DNA from: Yarrowia lipolytica
Lineage: Eukaryota > Ascomycota > Dipodascomycetes > Dipodascales
DNA length: 64,000 bases
Assembly (NCBI RefSeq): GCF_001761485.1
Contig: NC_090774.1
Span: 2,542,001 to 2,606,000 of the forward strand
Direction of reading: 5' to 3'
Shown: piece by piece, positions 1 through 10,003 of the stretch
Position numbering within the stretch: position 1 is the first letter of the stretch
How the letters are laid out: each line of letters opens with the position of its first letter
Notes under the pieces: generated by a model
What the model was told of the DNA's origin: nothing
Database searches by the model: none
The model's input: only the letters and a program-made list of their open reading frames with translations
Translations under genes and position numbers: made by a program

Positions 1-384
1 ATAGTCCTCCAGCTCGGGCATGGCCAGCTTGGAAGAGGCTTCCTTGGCGTTCTCCCACTCGGCCTTGGGGTGCTTAGTGAGATACTCCTCCAGCACTTTG
101 TTGAGAAGGGTGTAGGCCACTCGAACGGGGTACTCCTGGTCGGTGATGATCACACCGCCCAGTCCGTCGCTTCGCAGGTAGGCGTGACCCACGTAGTCGT
201 TCTCCTCGACTGACTGTCTCTGTCCAGGCTCAGTTCGAGGGATCACAGTCTCGGCCAGAAAAGTGAAGGCCTGGCCAACAGTCGATCTCTCGAACCACGA
301 GTACGACGAGAGATCAGAGGCGGAGGCCAGCTGCACGGCCTCAGGCTTGTTTGGTCGCAGAATGCCAATGTAATACAGCTTCAT
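1..384 (-). CDS. YKT6: YKT6, R-SNARE (N-terminal part, cut by window edge)
   Basis: Prenylated and palmitoylated R-SNARE acting in ER-Golgi, Golgi, vacuolar and autophagosomal fusion. The visible 128 residues start MKLYYIGILRP and match the yeast Ykt6 longin domain along their whole length, with the family signatures WFERSTVGQ, FLAETV, RTEPGQRQSVEE, YPVRVAYTLLNKVL and EEYL. The SNARE coiled coil and the C-terminal prenylation box lie beyond position 1. The start is the ATG read from 384 to 382, and it aligns with the family start (MRIYYIG in budding yeast). No intron is visible in this part. Identity comes from recalled family sequence and is strong. Confidence 0.95.
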   Translation of the reverse strand, partial: MKLYYIGILRPNKPEAVQLASASDLSSYSWFERSTVGQAFTFLAETVIPRTEPGQRQSVEENDYVGHAYLRSDGLGGVIITDQEYPVRVAYTLLNKVLEEYLTKHPKAEWENAKEASSKLAMPELEDY

Positions 385-1589
385 TGGAGGTGTTGGGGTG
401 TGGTGGTGTTGAGAAAAAGGAGGTTGGGCATGGCCAGTAGCTTCATGTTGTTCCACAGTCGTCGCTGAACCTTATTTAAGGGGGGGAGTGTTTAACCGAC
501 AACAAAAAGTGGGACTGAAGGTTGCTGATGCTGGGGGGAGATGGACGTGTGTCGGCGTGTGGGCAGGTCTGTAGAGAATGTGGTCACATGATGGGCAGGT
601 ATCACGCGACGGGATATATATTGTCACGTGACAATATGCCCAAAGCTCCCGCTCCAGTGTATAACTTCATGTTGTTCACATGCTGCAACTACCGGTAGGC
701 GCATCTCTAGCCTACTGTACCTCTTTAACTGTTAACACGCTGAAAAGATCGATACTGAAATGTGAGTACGGTGCAAGAACCGGACTTGTACTGTAGCGAT
801 ATAGGGGCAGTATAAGTTCGGTGCTGGTACCAGGTACGTGGAACAACTCATGTTGAGCCACATACCCTGTAGCAAGGTCACGTGAGTCGCAATATCATCA
901 TATTATATAAACCATGACGTAACCCTGCTCTCGGTTCGTAGACCCCACTTGCTTACAGTTGCTGCACTGCCACAGTGGCAACGCGAGACGTGCGTGGGAT
1001 ATTATTCATTAGGGTGCGATGGGTGTGGTGTTCAATGATCTGAGAAAATCGCCGAAAATGTCGAAAAAAAATAATTTCGAATACATTCGCGTCGTCTAGA
1101 AAAAAAGGGGTTATAAGACGAATGAATCTTCTGCCCAATTTCTGCTAATCAATCAGTTTATTCTATCTAGGAACATCCCTTTTGCCACCTAGTCTGGGTT
1201 TCTCTCTATAGTACTTGAAGGATCTAAGTATTAAGATGAAATATTTATTAAGCACAACCAACCCATCTCTTTTGGAAGGGATTGTACAGTAGGAGGCAAT
1301 GTGATCAAAAACTATCGACGCTGTCCGTTACAAACAGTTGAGAAACAATTAAAATCTCTAGATACTCCGCTTACCTTTTTTAGACAGAGTCGGTCTTGGA
1401 AAGCTGTGTGGAAGTCTTACTGTAGCACCGCCCGACTTCAGTCTGTACAAGTACTGCAACATAAAGGTCAAAGGGGCGGCCAAGGGAAAGCAACTATCTA
1501 ACAGCCCCTGTCTAAACCACCCCGTCATAGTGTGCTTCTACCCAATAAATAATCTATCATCTATATAATGTCATCAAGTCATGGCAGAT
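385..1589. other. Intergenic, YKT6 promoter side and THI80 3' flank
   Basis: No gene seen in 1.2 kb. It holds a 20-bp palindrome centred on CACGTG (618-637), a second CACGTG at 879-884, a TATATAA at 904-910 and a perfect TTTGCCACC at 1191-1199. The only open frame of note (1301-1501) starts with GTG and resembles nothing. Confidence 0.6.
618..637. promoter_or_regulatory. 20-bp perfect palindrome around an E-box
   Basis: ATATTGTCACGTGACAATAT reads the same on both strands. The core GTCACGTGAC is the consensus for bHLH factors of the Cbf1 type. It lies 234 bp upstream of the YKT6 start. Binding by a factor is inference. Confidence 0.5.
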
Positions 1590-2342
1590 CTAACCTCCAT
1601 GGAGCTCGTTGAACTTGAACTCAATGGTAAAGAGAACAGGATCAGGAGACTCGATGGTTACCTGGTCGGCAACCAGATAGTTGGAGGTGGAAATCTGGGT
1701 GTAGAAGGACGTTTCCCAATCCTCCACGTCCCATTGTAGACCCTTGGTAGTGATTCTGGTAGGTCCAGCAACAGGAATGATACCCACAGCCTTTCCAAGC
1801 AGGTTCTGGGGAGTCTTGACAATGTTGGGCACATTGGGGTGTAGCAGAAAGGACACGCAGGCGTCATTGAGCAGGTAGACCGTCTGGTGGTGCTTGAGGG
1901 ATAAAAACAGATGGAAGATGGAGTGGAAGGTGTGATCCAAACGACCTCCGAGAGCTCCTAGAACCAGCAAGCCGTGCACCTGGTACAATTCGTTGCCTAG
2001 AGTCACGGCCTTCATGAAATCGGTCGTATCCTGGCTCGTGTCATGTTTCACCAGCACTCCATGATCTTCATACCACTGTCGTACATTGTCTCTCAGCGAG
2101 TCAAAGTCGCCCACAATAACGTCAGGTAGGAACCTGAGACGTTCCTCGTCCGTCTTGAGGGCATCAAACAGTCGGTTGGCTCCTCCATCTGCACAGATTC
2201 GTCGTTCACAGAAAGTCCAAGCTTGTTTGAAAAGCTCCATGTTGGTGATGGGCTGGTTAAGTAGGACCAGACCGTGCTGCTTCCGATCACATGTCGTGTT
2301 TCCTCCTAAAAATGCTCCTGGTGAGAAGGTCACATACGTCAT
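1590..2342 (-). CDS. THI80: Thiamine pyrophosphokinase
   Basis: Transfers pyrophosphate from ATP to thiamine to make thiamine diphosphate, a cytosolic step needed even by strains that take up thiamine. The 250-residue protein shows the family motifs in order: ADGGANR (51-57), GDFDSL (78-83), DTTDF (105-109, an acidic metal and nucleotide site) and GALGGRLDH (129-137), followed by the beta-rich thiamine-binding C-terminal half. Length is near the usual fungal size. I chose the ATG at 2342 because it sits in a CACACAATG-like context; the frame stays open upstream to a TTG at 2408, but there is no earlier ATG. No intron. Confidence 0.93.
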   Translation of the reverse strand: MTYVTFSPGAFLGGNTTCDRKQHGLVLLNQPITNMELFKQAWTFCERRICADGGANRLFDALKTDEERLRFLPDVIVGDFDSLRDNVRQWYEDHGVLVKHDTSQDTTDFMKAVTLGNELYQVHGLLVLGALGGRLDHTFHSIFHLFLSLKHHQTVYLLNDACVSFLLHPNVPNIVKTPQNLLGKAVGIIPVAGPTRITTKGLQWDVEDWETSFYTQISTSNYLVADQVTIESPDPVLFTIEFKFNELHGG

Positions 2343-3368
2343 TGTGTAGTGTGACTCTTGTGTTCTCGTATCGTGTTGAAGTCGTCGAGGACAACTCGCT
2401 TGAGTCAATTCTCACATCTCCAGTGCACGCCCAATGCAAGCCTAGGGCTAGGGGTTTGAGTCAAGGAGCCGCCGTATATTGTTTAGTAAGGTGCACGAAC
2501 GCTCGCATCTCCGAGTTCTAGTGCTCATGCAAGTACCAGCATGAGTACAAGTAGTCAATTTGGTCTCATGTCAGTTCCATGGCTTCACATGCCTCGGTAC
2601 ATTCAGCTCACACGGCAACCTCCAACAACAGAACAAGGGTGCAGATCGAGTAAAGTAGCAATGATACAAGGAAGCGAGATAAAGGGAACGAAAACAGCTC
2701 AGAAGGACGAAATGGGATGGACAAAACGAGTGGCGACATCAATACAATGCATGCAATAGCGATGGGCTGTGTATGATTACCATGCTTGAGGTTACTTGAC
2801 TTTACTTGACATGATTCATGCTAGTTAAAGGTATTGATCTAGTAAGTCCCTTGACCAATGTTTTCACTCAAAGAAGTCGCAATGGCTCCGAAACAGTAGT
2901 CCAGATCCTAGTACTCGTACTAATACGTAGATGGATTACATCCAATACATCCTTGTCTGTCCCTTATGCAAGCAAGCAAGTCCCTTCACCTTCAAAGTTG
3001 TAAGACACTCTGACCAGTCAATCACAGGGAATTTCGCTTGGCTGAATAATATTGACTTTCGCAAAGTTGAGTGAAGTTTCTCGTGCGAAATAGTTCATCT
3101 CAGTGGTGCAATGGAGGTGTTCCAAGTGCCAAATTGAACCAACGGCTTCTTCAACTCACGAAAATCACTGTTACTGCCCCTTTATTCTCTTTCCCACCTC
3201 GGTGGCAAAATTAGTATACACTTCACAACTGCAAATCGAACCGACAAGCTCTTCTCCATGCACAATTTGTAATGGGCAGGCTTGGAACATGCATGGCCGA
3301 ACGCTACTTTGCCTCGAAGATTCCATCACCGGATACTTGCTACACAGCACCTCTACACCACCCGCGAA
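2343..3368. other. Intergenic, divergent THI80/MIA40 promoters
   Basis: About 1 kb with no supported gene. The one recognisable site is GGTGGCAAA at 3201-3209, upstream of MIA40. Confidence 0.6.
3201..3209 (+). promoter_or_regulatory. PACE/Rpn4-type box upstream of MIA40
   Basis: GGTGGCAAA matches the proteasome-associated control element perfectly. It lies about 160 bp upstream of the MIA40 start. The motif match is seen; use by an Rpn4 homologue is inference. Confidence 0.45.
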
Positions 3369-4256
3369 ATGTTTAGAACCGCCATTCGATCTCTGCGAAC
3401 CGTGCGACCGGCCCATATTCGGTCCATGCACACCGCCCGACCCCACAAGACCGTTTCTCGGTCCGGTTTCGTTCTCGGAGCCTCCACCGCCCTCATGCTT
3501 GGAGGCGTCATTTTCAACGAGGCCAAGAAGGAGGTTGATAGCGAGCCCAAGGCCGAGAAGAAGGAGGGTGAGGCCCCCGAAGGCCAGCAGAGTGCCTACG
3601 ACCCCGAGACCGGCGAGATCAACTGGGACTGCCCTTGCCTGGGCGGCATGGCCAACGGTCCTTGTGGAGAGGAGTTCAAGGCGGCCTTCTCCTGCTTCGT
3701 CTACTCGAAGGCCGAGCCCAAGGGCATGGACTGCATTGAGAAGTTCTCCGGCATGCAGGACTGTTTCCGAAAACACCCCGAGGTGTACGCTGACCAGCTG
3801 AGAGACGACGAGGAAGAGGAGAAGATTGTGCAGGAGGCCGTCACCAAGAAGGAGTCTCCCGCTGAAGTCATTGAGGAGGTTTCCGAGGTTGTCGAGATCC
3901 CCGAGAAGAAGGAGCAGCTCTCCGTCCCCGCCGAGGAGATCAAGCAGGTTGTGCGAGACACCGCCAAGGGTCTGCACGATATTGCTGAGGACGTGACCTC
4001 CAAGGTCGACTCTGTGGCCAAGAAGGTCGGACTCATTGCTGACTCCGAGGACCTGCGAAAGAACATCACTGACGCTATCAAGGCCGCCGAGGACGTCATT
4101 GACCACATTGCCGACTCCACCGACTCCATTGTCGACTCTCTGGGAGGCTCTGCCGACAAGATGTCCGACCAGATCAAGCCCGTCATCGAGAAGATCACCC
4201 CTGTTATCAAGAAGATTGAGGAGATCCTCGAGTCCGACAAGGGCGACAAGAAGTAA
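3369..4256 (+). CDS. MIA40: Mia40, intermembrane-space import oxidoreductase
   Basis: Oxidises and traps small cysteine-motif proteins in the mitochondrial intermembrane space, working with Erv1. The 295-residue protein has an Arg-rich presequence (1-31), a hydrophobic anchor (about 33-49), an acidic linker, the redox CPC at 88-90 and twin CX9C pairs (C99/C109 and C122/C132) in the typical core ending around residue 144. The start is the ATG at 3369; an upstream in-frame TTG at 3282 is ignored. The C-terminal tail of about 150 residues is highly charged and then helical and amphipathic, longer than the part after the core in budding yeast Mia40. Transcribed divergently from THI80, with a PACE-like box upstream. 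Confidence 0.95.
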   Translation: MFRTAIRSLRTVRPAHIRSMHTARPHKTVSRSGFVLGASTALMLGGVIFNEAKKEVDSEPKAEKKEGEAPEGQQSAYDPETGEINWDCPCLGGMANGPCGEEFKAAFSCFVYSKAEPKGMDCIEKFSGMQDCFRKHPEVYADQLRDDEEEEKIVQEAVTKKESPAEVIEEVSEVVEIPEKKEQLSVPAEEIKQVVRDTAKGLHDIAEDVTSKVDSVAKKVGLIADSEDLRKNITDAIKAAEDVIDHIADSTDSIVDSLGGSADKMSDQIKPVIEKITPVIKKIEEILESDKGDKK

Positions 4257-4365
4257 TGTATATATATATGTAAATAAGAAGATTATGCTGGCTCTTGTAG
4301 TCAGCTATATATGAGACACGAGAATGGAGATAGAATGAAGAGAATAAATAGATTAAAGTACAATA

Positions 4366-6531
4366 TTATACAACGGACACCTCCTTGACCACCTCTTCAA
4401 TGTACCGAGGCTCATAAGTTCCTCCTGACTTGGCATAAAACACATAGTTGTCCACATAACAAATAACCACCTGCTTACCCCCTTCAATGGCATACAAAGG
4501 GAGCCCTTTCTGGTCGTGGAAACGGTCTGTGGTGCGATATAACAAGCCAGAAGCGACACAGAGCTCGTATATGACATCATGCAGGGTCACAGACACGCTG
4601 ATAGTGTCTGCCACAGGCTTGGAGGGCACTGAAGGGGTGAGATCGACCTTGGAAGCGGTCATATCGGCCCAAATAGCGTCAATATCTTCCCGTGTGACAG
4701 CTATGAGCTTCTGAATGGTTTGTAGAGCGCGTCCTACCTGCTCGAATTGTTGAGAAACAACATCGACAGGAACGGTGAGGTTCTGGGAGAAGAAATCTCG
4801 CCAGATGGAAAACCAGGCTCCGGCCTGCTGAATAACAACACTCATATCTTCAGTCAAACCCGATTCAAGCCATTGTTTGAGTGTTTTCTTCCATTTGGGG
4901 AAAAACTCCGAATCCAATACCACCCCAATCATCTCCGAAGACAGAACCCTTTGCCAGAGGAAAAAATCTGCAAGAGGCTGTGTATCTTGGTCGGCAGGGT
5001 TAATGACAAGATTCCGACGTAAAAAACGAGACAAATTAGGCAGCAGGTTCTTGACCACCAAAGAAGGCACATCCAGAAATGGTGATAAGGAGACACAAGC
5101 TTCAGGAAGACCAGGCGGCGCGTTCTGGGCGTTCCAGCTTCGAAGAGCCTGACCAATTACAGTCTGAAGACGGTTCTGAACAACGTTCTTGTCTGTAAAT
5201 GACAGGAACGGCCACCATTGACGTAAGAATGACAAATCGTGGGATTTCTGGTTCCAGACAATGATGGTGTTCAGCTTCGGAACCACCACTCGATGAATGA
5301 AGACGGTTCTCACAAAGTCAGGAAGAACAGGACCCCAAGACTCAAGCAAAGAAATGGCCAGGTTAGAGTCCCAGTTGTTGATAAGCTCAGAACTCACCTT
5401 GGGGAGCCAAACTCGAGCCAGCAGAACCACACGGAGCTCTGCAGGAGACTCTATGATCTTGTCCAAAAGGAAGCTTGGTTGCTGGGAAACATTCCAAGAA
5501 GTAGTCACATGATTATACACCGGACCCACCACACTCAACCACATGTCTGTTGGGTCACTTTGTAGCAAAGTAGAGTAGCACTCCAATAACGTATCTAGAC
5601 TGTCAGGATTAGTAGTCATCAGGTCCATGCATTTCTGCAACCTCGTCAGCTGCTCTTCTGATTCTGTTTCCTCATTTGTCATGTTCTCCAAGTCTTCTTT
5701 CACTCCTGCTATCTGCTCAGACACAAACACATGACGGGTTCGTAGATGTTCATTTTCCGTCTGCAGACGCTCCAGTTCAAGTCTCAAAGACTCAAGCGAG
5801 GTGATGGCAACCGAAGGTACACTTTCATAGCCCTCAGGTCGCATGTCAATCGCCTTTTTGAGCACATCTTCGTCTATGACAATGCCAGACTCTCTCAGCT
5901 CCTCCACAGTCTTGTAGATGCTTTTTGGCTTGCTCTTCTTGAACGTCACAGGAGTGTCTACGACATTGTCGACATCAGAATCAGAGTCCGAATCGATCTC
6001 CTCATCCTCCTTGTCTCTGCTCTTTGTGAATGCTGTCTGAGCACCCAGGCCTTGTCCTCTCACACTACCCTGTTGTTCAATGGGTCGAGTAATACCCTGG
6101 CCATCTTTTCCTAGACCCTGGCCAGCCTTATAACCCATTTTTGCGAGCAGAGAAGCTCCAATTCCATACGGCTTGAATCGTGAATGCGAGTCTGTCCTGT
6201 TTTCCAGCTTCTTTTCGTTTTGTTGTTTGATATAGTCCGTCACTGAAGGCATTGGCTCAGGGGATTGCGATGCAGCGCCAGTTTCCACGTCGCCCAATCC
6301 CATCATTCCAGCCATGCCCATTCCCATCCCAGCCATCATTCCTCCCATGCTGTTACCCATCATGCCACCCATGCTGTTCGTTCCTCTGTCCATGTCGTCA
6401 TCCTCGCCCTCGTCTATAGAGACAGACCGAGACGTCTGAGACTGGAAAGCCATAGGGTTGAATTTGAGTGACGGTCGCGGCTTTTCCTCTTCATCGCCGC
6501 CACCTTCCTCGCGTCGACGCCGTTTGAACAT
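4366..6531 (-). CDS. SPP382: G-patch spliceosome disassembly factor (NTR1/SPP382, TFIP11 family)
   Basis: Recruits and activates the Prp43 helicase to take apart the intron-lariat spliceosome. The 721-residue protein begins with a basic MFKRRRRE stretch and a SLKFNPMAF segment. A Gly/Met-rich run (about 53-79) follows, then a G-patch (about 122-168, with GASLLAKMGYKAGQGLG spacing of glycines). Next come an acidic linker, a helical and coiled-coil region and a long GCFC/TFIP11-type C-terminal region with many Trp residues (WLPK, LLESWGPVLP, FLRQWWPFL). The ATG at 6531 gives the full N-terminus. The stop (4366-4368) is 109 bp from the convergent MIA40 stop. Family is clear; orthology to Ntr1 is by domain order. 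Confidence 0.88.
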   Translation of the reverse strand: MFKRRRREEGGGDEEEKPRPSLKFNPMAFQSQTSRSVSIDEGEDDDMDRGTNSMGGMMGNSMGGMMAGMGMGMAGMMGLGDVETGAASQSPEPMPSVTDYIKQQNEKKLENRTDSHSRFKPYGIGASLLAKMGYKAGQGLGKDGQGITRPIEQQGSVRGQGLGAQTAFTKSRDKEDEEIDSDSDSDVDNVVDTPVTFKKSKPKSIYKTVEELRESGIVIDEDVLKKAIDMRPEGYESVPSVAITSLESLRLELERLQTENEHLRTRHVFVSEQIAGVKEDLENMTNEETESEEQLTRLQKCMDLMTTNPDSLDTLLECYSTLLQSDPTDMWLSVVGPVYNHVTTSWNVSQQPSFLLDKIIESPAELRVVLLARVWLPKVSSELINNWDSNLAISLLESWGPVLPDFVRTVFIHRVVVPKLNTIIVWNQKSHDLSFLRQWWPFLSFTDKNVVQNRLQTVIGQALRSWNAQNAPPGLPEACVSLSPFLDVPSLVVKNLLPNLSRFLRRNLVINPADQDTQPLADFFLWQRVLSSEMIGVVLDSEFFPKWKKTLKQWLESGLTEDMSVVIQQAGAWFSIWRDFFSQNLTVPVDVVSQQFEQVGRALQTIQKLIAVTREDIDAIWADMTASKVDLTPSVPSKPVADTISVSVTLHDVIYELCVASGLLYRTTDRFHDQKGLPLYAIEGGKQVVICYVDNYVFYAKSGGTYEPRYIEEVVKEVSVV

Positions 6532-7068
6532 GTCGGTGTAAGTGGTGATGACAAAACAGATGCCTTTCTTGATGCAGTCTGATATTGAACTTTGTTAGGT
6601 AAGAAGAAAAATATCCTCGTACAAGACATCAAGTATAAATCACGTATAGAGACATTTCTGGGATAAAGAGAAATTCCATACGACATTTTTTGACTGTTAA
6701 ATTCATCTGAAAAATATCAAATAACAAAAACATGCATACATCACCTTTAACCTAGCACATTCCATACTCCCCATAGACTTGGCTTTACTTGGACCATAGA
6801 CTCTTACAAGTACAGTAGTTGATAACATGGATAGGAACTGAACATCCCATCAAAACCCCGCATTTAAGAACTCCAGGAGAACGAAATCAACACAAAAGGG
6901 GAAAAGATGGAAGCTAGACTCGAACAGGATCTGCCAATCTTTTCTAAGCTCACCTCCAACACGTATTGCCTCCGAGTATTCGTAGGTAGCTCTATCTAGA
7001 ACCCTAACCCCAATCCCAGCATGACTTCCACGCTCATACAGTCAAGATCATCTCCGCACAACACCACC
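6532..7068. other. Intergenic, divergent SPP382/SPT3 promoters
   Basis: 537 bp. No gene, RNA or distinct repeat seen. An in-frame ATG for SPT3 at 7021 lies inside it. Confidence 0.6.
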
Positions 7069-8061
7069 ATGGCCGAAAAAGACAAGTACAAGTACCGGAT
7101 CGAGATCCAGCAGATGATGTTCGTCATTGGCGAGACCAACGACCCACCCACGGAAACTACGTCGTTGGTCGAGGACATTGTGCGGTCTCAGGTGATTGAG
7201 ATGCTGCTCCAGGCGACCATTCTTGCCCAGAAGCGTGGAGCTCGGTCCATGGCCACGGAGGACTTCATTTTTCTCATCCGTCATGACGCCGCCAAGGTTT
7301 CGCGTCTCAAGACGTATCTGACCTGGAAGGATGTGCGTAAGAACGCCAAAGATCAAGAAGCTGGAGGACTTGAAGGGACGGACATTTTGGAGAACGGAGG
7401 CGCTGGAGCCGAAGGGGCTGCCCCTGGAGGGGCCCCCGGGGGTCCCGGAGCACCACCAAACGCCCCACCAGGTCAGGCACCTCTTGCTACAGCCAAAAGG
7501 TCCAAGGTGAAGTTGCCATGGGAACTGCAGTTTATGTTCTCGGAACAGCCGCTACAGGACGGAGACGACGAAGAAGACGACGAGGCAGAGGCTAACAGTG
7601 CAACAATCGAGCGTCTCAAGACCGCCGACGAGCGTACAAAGGACATGACGCGAGAGGAGTACGTTCACTGGTCGGAATGCAGACAGGCATCGTTTACTTA
7701 TAGAAAGGCCAAGCGGTTTCGAGACTGGGCGGGAATCGGTGCTCTGACAGACACACGACCGCATGACGATATCATTGATATTCTGGGTTTCTTGACGTTT
7801 GAAATCATCGCCAGTATCACAGAAGAGGCTCTCAAGGTGAAGGAGGAGCAAGAGGAGGTGGAGCGGTCTAACGGGGACCAGCCACGAAAAAAGCAAAAGA
7901 TGTCGCACTCGTTGTTCGATGGACCCGATGAGGAGGCACGTCCAATATTGGCGTGCCACGTTCAGGAGGCATACAGACGATTGCAACATACCTCTGCCAA
8001 GCAGAAGAGTTTGAGACGGTACCGAGGAGGACTGGTCAAGGTGAAGACTACTTTGATTTAA
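7069..8061 (+). CDS. SPT3: SPT3, SAGA histone-fold subunit
   Basis: SAGA subunit that contacts TBP and helps place it at promoters. The 330-residue protein opens MAEKDKYKYRIEIQQMM, aligning with budding yeast Spt3 from its first residues, then TTSLVEDIVRSQVIEML and FLIRHDAAKVSRLKTYLTWKDVRKNAKDQ, the N-terminal histone fold. A Gly/Pro/Ala-rich linker (about 120-145) separates it from the C-terminal fold (FTYRKAKRFRDWAG, DILGFLTFEIIASITEEAL). An in-frame ATG at 7021 would add 16 residues; I prefer 7069 because its context is CACCACCATGG and it fits the family start. The linker seems longer than in budding yeast. Confidence 0.95.
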   Translation: MAEKDKYKYRIEIQQMMFVIGETNDPPTETTSLVEDIVRSQVIEMLLQATILAQKRGARSMATEDFIFLIRHDAAKVSRLKTYLTWKDVRKNAKDQEAGGLEGTDILENGGAGAEGAAPGGAPGGPGAPPNAPPGQAPLATAKRSKVKLPWELQFMFSEQPLQDGDDEEDDEAEANSATIERLKTADERTKDMTREEYVHWSECRQASFTYRKAKRFRDWAGIGALTDTRPHDDIIDILGFLTFEIIASITEEALKVKEEQEEVERSNGDQPRKKQKMSHSLFDGPDEEARPILACHVQEAYRRLQHTSAKQKSLRRYRGGLVKVKTTLI

Positions 8062-8552
8062 GGGAATCGGAGGACTAGATGTAATTTATTGATGTATTTG
8101 TATTAGCTGAGGATCTGATGACTGTACACCACACGAAAAACGGCACGGATTGTGTAGATCGTATACAAATGGTGACAAGACCATAGAGCGACTCTGTGGG
8201 ATGCAGCGAAAGGAAGGGATCAAAAGTCGCACTTTCTGTCAATGGGAAACTACCACTATTTACTGCAACTTGAAGCAGTGCTTTATGTCCCAGGCGGCGT
8301 CTATACCCACCCGCGGATCTGCTGAATATTTCCATACGCAGAGACGCGGTTTGGGAGCACGATCGAAGCAGGTCCAATGGATCTCTTGGAGGATATTTCC
8401 ACTGCAACTTGTCCAAGAGTACACCTGTGCTACTTTCTGGAAAACAAAAAAATCCAAGAATCGCAGGTCATAGAAATGGATATAAATGGATGAAGAGTTC
8501 AAATGGAGCATCACATTGGCACCCACTTGGGCATTCATTTGCTAGTGTTCAC
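8062..8552. other. Intergenic, convergent 3' ends of SPT3 and the CSA gene
   Basis: 491 bp. No gene or RNA recognised; the short open frames overlap each other on both strands and look random. Confidence 0.6.
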
Positions 8553-9815
8553 TCATTGCTCGCCCATTTCCCGCTCATTCGCCTTCATTTCATCATGGAT
8601 ATCATCCAACACACCCCTCTTCTTCTTGCCATCCAAAGCCACTGTCGGCCTCTCATAATGAGGTGACCATCTCGTAATCTTTCCGTCCAAGGATCCCGAA
8701 AAGTAATCTTCATATCCGTATCCTCTTCCGGTCACACACGCTGACCGTGCAACATCATGGCCCCGACTCAACCGACAAACCATCTTGCCGTCTTCAACTT
8801 GATACATGAAGATCTCGCCCGAGTCACTGGGGACCATGACCTTGTGGGTCTCGTGATTCTGGAACATGAGGCAGGGGTTAATTGTCTGGAGAAACTTGTT
8901 TCGCAGGAACGGACCATAGTTGACCAGTTTGTTCATTCCCTCGGCTGGTAACAAGTCCCACAATCGCAGCTTTTCGTCATTACCAAAAGACAACAATGTG
9001 GAGCCGTCAGGCATCCAACAGAGACCGTTGGTAGCAGCTCTGTGGGCTCTGGGGTGACTGAGACGCTTATCTACTCCTCTTCTGAGCGGGTTACTCTGCG
9101 CTGTTGGCGTCAGAGTATGGTCCATCATGAGCACACACGAGTCACTGCGTCGAACGTCCCACAACCGCACACTTCCATCAGTGCCTCCTGTCGCAATCAG
9201 AGATCCATGAGTCGGGGACCATTTGGTGGTCAGAACTTTCCCATCATGGCCCTTGAGAATCTGAGCTGCTGCCGTGGTTCGCAGGTCCAATAACCGCACA
9301 AATGGATGGTCAGCAGCCGTAGCAACCATAGCATGTTCTCCCACGCTGCTGATGTCCGCGCTGTATATACGCGTTCCCAGATCGAACTTGTACGCTTCCT
9401 GCATCGAGTTTGTGTCCCAGACCTTGGCTGTTCCGTCAAATGAAGTCGTCACAAACAGCCCCGAATCATGAGGCCACCATTGGACGTGGGAAACTCCGTA
9501 CTTGTGTCCCTTCTGACGGTCAATCGACGCCAACTGCGAGTACTCCACTCCATCGTTCGAATTAAGACTCTTCCAATCCTTGCGAGCGTCCAATTCCAGA
9601 TCCCACAAACGAATACTGGAATCGGCGCCTCCACTAAGCAGGTATCTCTGGTCCACGTTTTCCACCGATAACGAGTTGACAGCTCCAACATGAACCTTGG
9701 GGAATGTAGCATGAGGTTCGGCCGTGTAATTCTTCAGAGACTCTTCATATAGAGCTTCCTTAAGCTCCCAGGGAGGCAGCACTCCGGATTCACGGCTTCT
9801 TATAAACGACAGCAT
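8553..9815 (-). CDS. RAD28: CSA/ERCC8-like WD40 protein (Rad28 family)
   Basis: Substrate receptor of a Cul4-DDB1-type ubiquitin ligase in transcription-coupled repair. The 420-residue protein starts MLSFIRSRESG, like human CSA MLGFLSARQTG, then LPPWELK and a WD40 propeller: HVGAVNSLSVE..YLLSGGADSSIRLWDL, GVSHVQWWPHDSGLFVTTSFDGTAKVWD, ADHPFVRLLDLRT, GKVLTTKWSPTHG and TNGLCWMPDGSTLLSFGNDEKLRLWDL. The start is the ATG at 9815; a TTG nine codons earlier is discarded. The N-terminal match favours CSA over other WD40 families. It converges with SPT3. Confidence 0.85.
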   Translation of the reverse strand: MLSFIRSRESGVLPPWELKEALYEESLKNYTAEPHATFPKVHVGAVNSLSVENVDQRYLLSGGADSSIRLWDLELDARKDWKSLNSNDGVEYSQLASIDRQKGHKYGVSHVQWWPHDSGLFVTTSFDGTAKVWDTNSMQEAYKFDLGTRIYSADISSVGEHAMVATAADHPFVRLLDLRTTAAAQILKGHDGKVLTTKWSPTHGSLIATGGTDGSVRLWDVRRSDSCVLMMDHTLTPTAQSNPLRRGVDKRLSHPRAHRAATNGLCWMPDGSTLLSFGNDEKLRLWDLLPAEGMNKLVNYGPFLRNKFLQTINPCLMFQNHETHKVMVPSDSGEIFMYQVEDGKMVCRLSRGHDVARSACVTGRGYGYEDYFSGSLDGKITRWSPHYERPTVALDGKKKRGVLDDIHDEMKANEREMGEQ

Positions 9816-9997
9816 GCAGAAGCAGAGTAAGACAGCATACAAGAGTGTGGGGGATCACACAGCAAATGCAAAAAAAGTTTGGTGATGGATCAAAGTACCC
9901 TGTAGTAGGTAGTTTTTAAGCTGGGGTGACTCTGGCAAAAACAAGGGATCCAATGTCAGATTGCAATAATAATATCATCTGCTCTAATCGGTGTACT

Positions 9998-10003
9998 AAA
10001 AAA
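9998..10003 (-). terminator. Pol III T6 terminator of the tRNA-Trp unit
   Basis: Six A on the + strand, read as T6 on the tRNA strand. It is the first T run of four or more that I find downstream of tRNA-Trp, 66 bases after its 3' end, so the primary transcript probably extends over the B-box domain in between. Confidence 0.5.

Noticed and set aside
1301-1501. 66-codon open frame in the YKT6-THI80 gap
   Set aside because: Starts with GTG, no recognisable features, in AT-rich non-coding sequence.
3171-4106. 311-codon frame opposite MIA40
   Set aside because: Antisense shadow of a biased coding sequence; low-complexity Leu/Gly-rich product without family likeness.
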